Origin: Bacillota bacterium
GTDB lineage: Bacteria; Bacillota; Limnochordia; DTU087
Length of the DNA: 48,564 bases
Direction of reading: 5' to 3'
Assembly (NCBI GenBank): GCA_012798955.1
Contig: JAAZMF010000166.1
Location: forward strand, 1 to 48,564
Positions 39,913 through 47,584 of this stretch are shown here, piece by piece (position 1 is the first letter of the stretch; every line of letters begins with the position of its first letter). The notes beneath the pieces are model-generated. The model was not told where the DNA came from, did not search any database, and worked only from the letters and a program-made list of their open reading frames with translations. A program made the translations under genes and the position numbers.

Positions 39913-40887
39913 TTATCCTACCGCTTTATCATAGGCGATGTTCTGCCATTTGTGGCACCGATCACCCCATCTAGCTAGTACCGTTGTATCCTGACGGATC
40001 TCCACAATCTCACAATGATTGGCACATCCATCACATTCAAAACTTACTGATGAGAACTCTAGCTCACTGGCAAGAAAGCCCCGGAAGTTTGTTTTCCCGC
40101 CTTGAGCAACAGTTTCCTGAGCTAGTATCGCCATACCAAGGGCTCCCATCACATCAAAGTGCTCTGGCACTAATACTGGCACCTGTAACTCTTTTTCAAA
40201 GGCACGCCTAATCCCTAGGTTAGCCGCCACACCGCCTTGGAAAACCACTGGTGGGGCAATGGGCTTACCCTTACCTACGTTATTTAAGTAGTTTCGTACT
40301 AAGGCATCACAAAGACCAGCGATTATGTCATTGGTTCCATGACCCATCTGCTGTTTGTGGATCATATCTGATTCTGCAAAAACTGAACAACGACCAGCTA
40401 TGCGAACGGGGTGGTCGCTTTCTAAGGCAAGTTCTCCAAATCGTTCAATGGGAATGCCTAAGCGTCCAGCTTGTTGATCCAAAAAAGAACCTGTACCCGC
40501 GGAGCAAACGGTATTCATAGCAAAATCTACTACAACACCATCTCTTACAACGATCAGCTTAGAGTCCTGGCCACCAATCTCCAGAACTGTCTGCACATCA
40601 GGCAGGCAATGCAACGCAGCTATGGCATGGGCCGTTATCTCATTTTTGACGATATCAGCACCAACGATAACCCCAGTGAGCTCTCGGGCCGAACCAGTGG
40701 CCCCGGCTCCCAATATCCGTAAAGAAGGAGGGATTTTCTCTCCCAGTTTCTTCAAACCAATCTGGATAGCCTGAATCGGTTGCCCCATGGTGCGAATGTA
40801 TAAGCTCTCCAGCAGCTCACCGGATTCATCCATTAGAACAAAGTTGGTACTAACTGAACCTACATCTACTCCCATATAAGCGTTCAT
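39913..40887 (-). CDS. acyl-CoA dehydratase activase (BadF/BadG/BcrA/BcrD/HgdC ASKHA ATPase) with extra C-terminal Cys motif
   Basis: GVDVGSVSTNFVLMDE, GAGATGSAREL, IGGQDSKLIVV, NTVCSAGTGSFLDQQAGRLGI, GRCSVFAESD; tail CDGCANHC...RCHKW. Confidence 0.88.
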   Translation of the reverse strand: MNAYMGVDVGSVSTNFVLMDESGELLESLYIRTMGQPIQAIQIGLKKLGEKIPPSLRILGAGATGSARELTGVIVGADIVKNEITAHAIAALHCLPDVQTVLEIGGQDSKLIVVRDGVVVDFAMNTVCSAGTGSFLDQQAGRLGIPIERFGELALESDHPVRIAGRCSVFAESDMIHKQQMGHGTNDIIAGLCDALVRNYLNNVGKGKPIAPPVVFQGGVAANLGIRRAFEKELQVPVLVPEHFDVMGALGMAILAQETVAQGGKTNFRGFLASELEFSSVSFECDGCANHCEIVEIRQDTTVLARWGDRCHKWQNIAYDKAVG

Positions 40888-41981
40888 GCTGACTCACCTC
40901 GTAATCGTGCACGCCGCATGGCCAAAAGATCTACAAAGGCCTCTAGGCGGGTGCTCACACCGGCCTTGCCGGTCTGCTCATCTAGCATCAAGGTCAAAAC
41001 CGGGATATCAAAATCCGCACTCACTTTGGGCATGATGCTTTTTGCAACGATTTCGGGAATACAGGTAAAGGGCGCTAGTTGTACAACCCCATCAAATCCC
41101 CGTTTAGCATAGAGAATCGTATCACCGATACTGTTTTGTCCATGCCCACCGATCATCTCCGGTAGGTAGGGGCGAGCAGCCCGCTTTATATTCATCTCAC
41201 CTTCGATGCGGAAGGCATCCAAAATGGCATTATCCTTCGTCCAATCGGTGAGGAATATGGCCCGATCTACGAAAACGCCCATATGACCCAAGGTTTCTAC
41301 GACATCAAGATTCACAAACGGCTCCAGCACCACGTAGATCTCCCCGATAACGCCAATCTGCAAAGGGTCCCTTGTAGGATCTTGGGGCAGGGCACGTAGC
41401 CGCTTTAGCTCATCGTTCATCACTTGCTCGACATCGGCAACTGTTTGGCACTCATCTATTCGAGCAAAAGCTCTTGCGGTAATTCGTGAAGTTGCTCCTT
41501 GTTCTAGCTCTAGTGGACGAACTCGGTGACTTTCCCTCTCTATGGAATCAAGGGCCAACAGTTTCTGCCAAGTGAGCCACGCTACAGTTATAAAATCTCG
41601 AAAACCTACCTGGACCAATTCCCGCAGAATTCGGTAGGTGCCCCGCCAATTGCGATTCAGTGGCTCAAAGGTAATCACTCTCACGTCATGGCCCAGCTGT
41701 TCGTTTAGGATCCTCTCTTGGAGCTGGGTATAATACCCAGCACGACAGGGACCAACCCCACCGGAGGACATAATGGTATCCGCCCCTAGCTCAATGGCTT
41801 CTAGATAGCTGCCAAGGAGGACCTTAAAGGGTAAACAAGCGAATTCGGGGGCATACTTAGTCCCCAAATCTAGTGTCCGCTTAGTCGGTGGGGGAGCTAA
41901 GATGACCTCTTGGCCAAGGCCTTCGACCAATGTTTTCAGACCGATCCATGACGTTCCCATGCGGGGGAAGCTAACTTTCAT
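40884..41981 (-). CDS. DUF2229/HgdB-like acyl-CoA dehydratase-related protein (paralog A)
   Basis: EFACLPFKVLLGSYLEAIELGADTI, SGGVGPCRAGYYTQLQE, APFTCIPEIVAKS, DEQTGKAGVSTRLEAFVDLL. Confidence 0.75.
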   Translation of the reverse strand: MKVSFPRMGTSWIGLKTLVEGLGQEVILAPPPTKRTLDLGTKYAPEFACLPFKVLLGSYLEAIELGADTIMSSGGVGPCRAGYYTQLQERILNEQLGHDVRVITFEPLNRNWRGTYRILRELVQVGFRDFITVAWLTWQKLLALDSIERESHRVRPLELEQGATSRITARAFARIDECQTVADVEQVMNDELKRLRALPQDPTRDPLQIGVIGEIYVVLEPFVNLDVVETLGHMGVFVDRAIFLTDWTKDNAILDAFRIEGEMNIKRAARPYLPEMIGGHGQNSIGDTILYAKRGFDGVVQLAPFTCIPEIVAKSIMPKVSADFDIPVLTLMLDEQTGKAGVSTRLEAFVDLLAMRRARLRGESA

Positions 41982-43044
41982 TAAGCATCACCTTCCGACG
42001 GGTTAGCATATCTACAAATGCTTCTAGGCGAGTCATGACACCGGCCACCCCTGTGTGTTCATCAAGGGCCAAAGATAAGAAGGGTAACCGACCATATTTC
42101 CTGCAATCGAGCTCCAAAAGCTTGTCAACCATGGCATCGGGTCCACAACCAAAGGCGGTTACATGGATGAGGCCATCTATTAGTTGCTTCTCGAGAAAGT
42201 AGTATGTTGCCCGCATAATCTGATTGCTATAGTACCAAAAAAGGTTCTTCGGCTGCTTAAGAGCCTGTGCTTCACGGTGTTTGGCAGGAACCATCTCTGG
42301 CGTCAGAATTCTAACACCCAAACGGGCTAGATTGCCCATTAGATCGCAACTGGTAAACTTATCATAGATAGCGTAAGGATAGCCAACTAGTCCTAACCTG
42401 ATGGAGCCATTGGCGTTAGGGTCAGTATTCCCCTTAGTTTTCGGCTCGGCTTTGGCTGTGGGGATCCCTGTTTCGTGCTCAGGTAATGCAGAAGTCCCGT
42501 TGTTTTTTGCCGAAGACCACCATGTATGGGCTAAAGCCATGGCTTCTTCGGGCAACATGCCTTGTGCCAGTAAAGACTCATATTGGTCCCCAACACGTAA
42601 AGAGCTTCGATAAGCAGATAAAGCCTTGCACTTGCCAACGCCTAAGCTCTTGGCAACTTCAAGCCAGGCCCTCATAGGTGCAAATCTGCCATCCCGTACA
42701 TCAAGCCTCGGTGTCAAGAGTGGTGGTAGGTCTTTTACCGATGCCTCCACCATTTCTGGCAACCCCAAGAATTTTGGACAAAAAGTCGCTTGGCCATCTA
42801 CGCTCACCAAACGTGGTATGAGAATATAATCTACTGAGCCAATTAGGGCTGCTACATGTCCATGGAAAGATTTGATGGGAATGCATGCATCTGTTACCGT
42901 ATAACGAATCCCCATATCTAGGACATCTTTAGTTGTCGGAGGGCTCAGTATTACCTCCATCCCCAGCTCTTCAAGGTAAGTCTGCCACTCGGGGTAAAAT
43001 GAATAATAGGCTAGTGTTCTAGGTATCCCAACCCGGGTCGTCAT
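41971..43044 (-). CDS. DUF2229/HgdB-like acyl-CoA dehydratase-related protein (paralog B)
   Basis: RVGIPRTLAYYSFYPEWQTYLEELGMEVILSP, TDACIPIKSFHGHV, AFGCGPDAMVDK, DEHTGVAGVMTRLEAFVDML. Confidence 0.78.
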   Translation of the reverse strand: MTTRVGIPRTLAYYSFYPEWQTYLEELGMEVILSPPTTKDVLDMGIRYTVTDACIPIKSFHGHVAALIGSVDYILIPRLVSVDGQATFCPKFLGLPEMVEASVKDLPPLLTPRLDVRDGRFAPMRAWLEVAKSLGVGKCKALSAYRSSLRVGDQYESLLAQGMLPEEAMALAHTWWSSAKNNGTSALPEHETGIPTAKAEPKTKGNTDPNANGSIRLGLVGYPYAIYDKFTSCDLMGNLARLGVRILTPEMVPAKHREAQALKQPKNLFWYYSNQIMRATYYFLEKQLIDGLIHVTAFGCGPDAMVDKLLELDCRKYGRLPFLSLALDEHTGVAGVMTRLEAFVDMLTRRKVMLNES

Positions 43045-43150
43045 TGTTCAACCTCCCGAAATCTCCCTCTATTTAGTTCGAGATAGGTTGACGAAACGCC
43101 TGCTCGGGTGGCAGACTTATCCAAGGGATTGTTTAGATTTTCTTGCGTAG

Positions 43151-44191
43151 CTAGAAATTATCTAAACCTAGCCAGTGGACAGTGACTGAAGGGCTACGGG
43201 CGCTTTCGTGGCCCCCAATGTCAATGCTGGAAACAGCAAACTCAAAATGCAGGGGTCCATCACCCAAATCAACTCTCGGTTGATAATAGTAGGCAGTTGC
43301 TGTCTTTGGCAACTCCGCCACGAGCTCAAACCCCTGGTAGACATCGGATTGGGCATAAATTCTATAGCCCCGTAGATCATCCTCTGGTGGCGTGACAGAA
43401 GCCCAGGTGATCAGGATACTTTCTGCATCTACAATAGCATTGATCTCGGTAGGCGATGGGGGAGGTAAGTCTATTTTGCCAATCACCTCCACCAAACCTA
43501 AGGCTGGACTCCAAGATAGATTGGTGGTCTTGCCCGGGTCGATGGCGACTGTTTGCCATGGTCCCTCATAGATGCAATTGTATGAGTGGTATGTGTTCCT
43601 ATATATCTCTACTTTAAGATCATGGGTGCGGGGAGGCAGATCCTTAATAACGGCTGTAGCAGCATAGTCTTGGTCTCTGATGAATTCCTTTACTAAGTCT
43701 GGCTTAGTACCAGTGCCAAAAACCAACTTGCCCTTGATGAGTTCATGACCAGCGAACTCCGTTAGATCGAGTTGCACAACTAACTCACCCGGAGCGGTGG
43801 TGAGAGTGACCTCCGCTGCAGTTGTTCTGCCCTCCTCAACCACAATAGAAGTGACACCGGCGTACAGGAGCTCATCCTGGGGGCTAAAGACATCTACTCG
43901 TAGCTCCCATGTACCGATCATCACGCTAGGTATCGTTCCTGAAGCTATCATGTTGGCATGATCAATGTTCAGATCGTGCTCAATAACGTGACTACCCCGA
44001 GTAAGAGTGGCCGTAACTCTACCCATTTCCTGGGTTTGGCCAATACCTTTGGCTAAGACGGCCTGGACAGCTAATCCACCAGTAGGACCCGATGGGGTGG
44101 TCGGTGTGTATGATACGGCGTTCCCTGGATTGCCAAGGCATCCGCTAGCTAAAGTGGCAATAGCAATCAAAAGAGGCAGTATAGTAAGCAT
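43151..44191 (-). CDS. lipoprotein with fibronectin type III-like C-terminal region
   Basis: signal MLTILPLLIAIATLASGC lipobox; C-terminal PSPTEINAIVDAESILITWASVTPPEDDLRGYRIYAQ FN3-like. Confidence 0.75.
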   Translation of the reverse strand: MLTILPLLIAIATLASGCLGNPGNAVSYTPTTPSGPTGGLAVQAVLAKGIGQTQEMGRVTATLTRGSHVIEHDLNIDHANMIASGTIPSVMIGTWELRVDVFSPQDELLYAGVTSIVVEEGRTTAAEVTLTTAPGELVVQLDLTEFAGHELIKGKLVFGTGTKPDLVKEFIRDQDYAATAVIKDLPPRTHDLKVEIYRNTYHSYNCIYEGPWQTVAIDPGKTTNLSWSPALGLVEVIGKIDLPPPSPTEINAIVDAESILITWASVTPPEDDLRGYRIYAQSDVYQGFELVAELPKTATAYYYQPRVDLGDGPLHFEFAVSSIDIGGHESARSPSVTVHWLGLDNF

Positions 44192-44289
44192 TCTAACATC
44201 GATGGTTGAGATTACCTTAGCATGGTCTGTTTTGATGGGGGAGGAGTAGGATGGGGAAGTGAGTTTTCCAATGCGCCAAAACAACAAAA

Positions 44290-44326
44290 CCGCCTCCTAA
44301 CCTCTAATGGGGCAAGGCGACGGCAC
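44290..44326 (-). terminator. intrinsic terminator (minus strand) downstream of recombinase
   Basis: minus-strand CCGTCGCCT...AGGAGGCGG followed by TTTTGTTGTTTT. Confidence 0.5.
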
Positions 44327-44495
44327 AGGACCTCCGGAGTTTCCTAGTGTGTTCAGTATAGACTCTCAGATGAATACCTGTCAAGCTGTTGGCGAAAATA
44401 TCAAAAATATGGTCTTCAAAGTCATGCAGGAAAGCATTCTCTAAATCGGTTTCTCCATCACGAAGACTTCATACGAATTGCACCCTAACAACTTG

Positions 44496-44520
44496 ACAGC
44501 CTCATACTAACAGCCTCATA
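44496..44520. repeat. 14-nt-period tandem direct repeat (ACAGCCTCATA x2)
   Basis: ACAGCCTCATA at 44496-44506 and 44510-44520. Confidence 0.8.
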
Positions 44521-44521
44521 A

Positions 44522-45544
44522 CTAGCCGGCAAAGGGGTTTTTATCCAATGAGGCCCTGAGTTTTTCTTTGTCTACATGGGTATAAATAGTAGTAGTGGCG
44601 ATGTTTTCATGACCCAAGAGGCGCATTAATGTTCGCAGATCTTCGCCATTGAGATAAAGTGCGGTGGCAAAGGTATGTCGCAGCTTATGGGGAGTCAGCA
44701 TCAACTTCTTGCTTTCGGGGAGATCAGTCAAGGCCACATACTCTTTGAGCTTTTGCTGCACTGCCCGGGGTGTAATTCTGGTATATCGATTACCAAGAAA
44801 CAGGGCGAGACGATGTTGACCTTTTGCCTTATCGCCAGGGCGAACTCTCATGTAGGCGGCCACTGCTTCCCGTACAACAGGGGGGACAGGTAAGGGGCGA
44901 TTTTTGCCACCTTTAGCACCAGTCACCCGATAAAAGTCAGTATCGGGACCAATGGAATCGATGTTCATATTGACAACTTCGCTGATTCTAAGGCCCATAC
45001 TCAACATGATCAGAAACATAGCATAGTCTCGTTCACAGCCATGTTGTTTGACTGTGTCTAGGAAGTGAAAAGCTTCCTCGGCGGACAGATGTTTGGGCGC
45101 CTCATCCCGGCGCACCGTCTTGGTCTCCAAATCGCTGATTATGGATGGGTCTGTAAGCATACCATGGTCGAATAGATATGTGAAAAACCGCCTAACCGCC
45201 ACGATCTTGCGATTGAGGGTAGTTTGGGCATAGCCTAAGGTTTCCTTGAGAAAAAGAAAATAGCCTACTAGATCGTCGGGTTCGATAGCCCTGAGATCAA
45301 CGGTAAAACCATCTAGTAATTGCCCAGAGACTGCGGAAAGCCTAAAGTCATTGGCTTTCAATGCAGCTTCTAGATTACTGAAGGCCAAGGGATCTTGTGG
45401 TGCCACAACGCAATCACACCGGGCTAAGACAAGGTGTAGCTTCAAGAGTCTCAGATCAGAGCGATATGCCTTGGCAGTGTTGATGCTCTTGTTGATGCCG
45501 AGCACAGCGATGAACCGTTCTACCTGTAAGTCAAAATCTAGCAT
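44522..45544 (-). CDS. tyrosine recombinase (Xer-family, long N-terminal domain)
   Basis: catalytic GLRISEVVN, KGGKNRPLP, HKLRHTFATALY, LLGHENIATTTIYTHVD; SD GGAGGT before ATG 45544. Confidence 0.93.
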   Translation of the reverse strand: MLDFDLQVERFIAVLGINKSINTAKAYRSDLRLLKLHLVLARCDCVVAPQDPLAFSNLEAALKANDFRLSAVSGQLLDGFTVDLRAIEPDDLVGYFLFLKETLGYAQTTLNRKIVAVRRFFTYLFDHGMLTDPSIISDLETKTVRRDEAPKHLSAEEAFHFLDTVKQHGCERDYAMFLIMLSMGLRISEVVNMNIDSIGPDTDFYRVTGAKGGKNRPLPVPPVVREAVAAYMRVRPGDKAKGQHRLALFLGNRYTRITPRAVQQKLKEYVALTDLPESKKLMLTPHKLRHTFATALYLNGEDLRTLMRLLGHENIATTTIYTHVDKEKLRASLDKNPFAG

Positions 45545-45639
45545 AGAGCGACCTCCGGACGTCTTTACCAATTATATTCTAGTTGTAAGTGGGGAATCCC
45601 TACTTGAACTCACTATGGTAGCGTCACCTTCACGACATC

Positions 45640-45667
45640 ACTTCGCAGAAGATATATTATGCGAAGT
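45640..45667. promoter_or_regulatory. dif: dif-like Xer recombination site ACTTCGCAGAA-GATATA-TTATGCGAAGT
   Basis: 28 bp with 11-6-11 layout; arms 10/11 inverted-repeat match; resembles B. subtilis dif as remembered (ACTTCCTAGAATATATATTATGTAAACT); 95 bp upstream of the xer-like CDS. Confidence 0.85.
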
Positions 45668-45705
45668 GCGTAGTCGTTATTTTCCGGGCACGCGTAGAAA
45701 CACGC

Positions 45706-45725
45706 ATAGAACTATATAGAACTAT
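45706..45725. repeat. tandem direct repeat ATAGAACTAT x2
   Basis: two exact abutting 10-mers. Confidence 0.85.
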
Positions 45726-45742
45726 TCTGGCCCCATTCAGAA

Positions 45743-47533
45743 CTAACCTGTGCTGGTCTTTTTGTCGGCAACCTCCACAGCTCCTTGCTTTTGGTAAAGC
45801 CTATAGTATTCACGGGCTAAGACCATTAGCTCATCGTGTGTGCCTTGTTCCACAATGCGTCCTTTATGTAAGACATAGATGCGGTCTACTACCTTGGTTA
45901 TGGAAAGCCGGTGGGTCGCTATCATCATTGCTGGTCTTGGGGCTAGGCTCAGAAGGGATCGATAAAGCTCTCTCTCAGTGTTGATGTCTAGGAATGCAGT
46001 TGGTTCGTCCAGCAGCAAAATCGTACTGTCTTTCATAATGGCTCTGGCCAGGGCCACACGCTGACGCTGCCCGCCCGAAAGCGACGCGCCTTTCTCTCCA
46101 ACACTAGTCTTGTATCCCTGTGGTAGGCTCACGATATATTCGTGAATTCGGGCCTTTCGCGCCGCCTGAAAGACCTTTTCGGGGTGTCCTCTACCCAGGG
46201 CTATGTTCTCTAGTATGCTACCATAGAAGAGGTAAGCTGATTGTGGGACATAGGCAATGGCATTTCGCAAGGTCTTCGTATCGTATTCTCGAATATCTTG
46301 GCCACAGAACTCGATGGTTCCACTGAACTCAGTGTATAATCGCAGTATCAGTTGCAGGAGCGTGGTCTTGCCAGAGCCACTTTCTCCTACAATAGCAATA
46401 GTCTCACCGGGAAATAATTCTAGATTAATGTCATCTAGGATTTTGGTCTCGCGGTGAGAGAGCGAAAGGTGTTGAATCTGTAACAGCGGTTCGGAATTGT
46501 CTGCTGGTATAGGTGTGGCATGGATGAGATGGGGCTTATCTTTATCTTCATCGCCTAGTTCCAAGACATTAATGAGCCGTTTGGCTGTTGCTGCTAAGCC
46601 ATGCAAATCAGTCCATCCTTTGCCAATCGTGTTGAAAGCACCTGTGATCACTGCTGCGTATCGCATAGATGCAAAAAACGCCCCGAGTGCAATATCTCCC
46701 CTAGAAACTAGGTAGGTTCCTATACCAACAAGAGTCAGATCTTCTATATATCCCATGGTTTTTCCTAGAATAGCTTGCCCGGTGGAAATATGGACCTGTC
46801 GCAGTTGTTGTTCTTCAATACGACTATTCGCGTTTGTGAAAGTCCTCTGGTAGTTAGGCTCGAATTGGTACATACGCACAACCGGCATCCCGTTTAGAAA
46901 GCGTAGCACGACATCCGACAACTGCCCCCTACCTTCTTGTATGGATCTAGCAACTTCCTGAGTCGGGATCAGGAAGATTGCATGAAGCAGAAAAGATATG
47001 ATCCCTACCAATACCCCTGCCATAGCTAGCCATGGGTGAATTAGCCATATGAGGATGAGGCTTCCCACACTTTCCACGAAGGGACTAATCAGCTTAGTAG
47101 ATAATCCCCTCGTCACTAACATCTTGGCCTTATCAATATCACTAGTGAAACGGCTCAAGAGATCGCCCGTTGGGAACATATCTAGGTTTTGTTTTGACGT
47201 AAGCATGATACGATTTACTAGCGCGTGTCTAATATTGACCACGAATCGAGTCTGTACATGGGCCATCAAGTAAGAAGCACAGAACCCGAAAACAAACGCA
47301 GATAGGGGAACAACAGCTCCGATAAATCTTAGACTATCACGCATATTCCCCATCTGAGCGCCATCTAGCAGCCTCTCAAAGGAAGATGCTATCACATAAG
47401 TATAGACTAATCCGTCTAGGCTCGTCAGTAGCATGGCCAGGCCATACTGCCAAGACGCATCCTTAGTAAAAACCAGAGTCTTTCTTAGGATGACCAAGTT
47501 TTCCTTCGCCACTGCCGAGTTATTGTGAGTCAT
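45743..47533 (-). CDS. ABC transporter, fused TMD-NBD (exporter type)
   Basis: Walker A GESGSGKTT, LSGGQRQRVALARA, ILLLDEPT, ATHRLS. Confidence 0.92.
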   Translation of the reverse strand: MTHNNSAVAKENLVILRKTLVFTKDASWQYGLAMLLTSLDGLVYTYVIASSFERLLDGAQMGNMRDSLRFIGAVVPLSAFVFGFCASYLMAHVQTRFVVNIRHALVNRIMLTSKQNLDMFPTGDLLSRFTSDIDKAKMLVTRGLSTKLISPFVESVGSLILIWLIHPWLAMAGVLVGIISFLLHAIFLIPTQEVARSIQEGRGQLSDVVLRFLNGMPVVRMYQFEPNYQRTFTNANSRIEEQQLRQVHISTGQAILGKTMGYIEDLTLVGIGTYLVSRGDIALGAFFASMRYAAVITGAFNTIGKGWTDLHGLAATAKRLINVLELGDEDKDKPHLIHATPIPADNSEPLLQIQHLSLSHRETKILDDINLELFPGETIAIVGESGSGKTTLLQLILRLYTEFSGTIEFCGQDIREYDTKTLRNAIAYVPQSAYLFYGSILENIALGRGHPEKVFQAARKARIHEYIVSLPQGYKTSVGEKGASLSGGQRQRVALARAIMKDSTILLLDEPTAFLDINTERELYRSLLSLAPRPAMMIATHRLSITKVVDRIYVLHKGRIVEQGTHDELMVLAREYYRLYQKQGAVEVADKKTSTG

Positions 47534-47584
47534 TGGTCTGCCTCCCGAGACTCATAGTAGGTCTCATGTTGTTCATCGGCTCTT

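Noticed and set aside
44522-45544. Recombinase as the integrase of a prophage or ICE
   Set aside because: No phage, conjugation or toxin-antitoxin genes in the neighbourhood; the adjacent dif-like site and strand switch fit a chromosomal Xer better, though the window end limits certainty.
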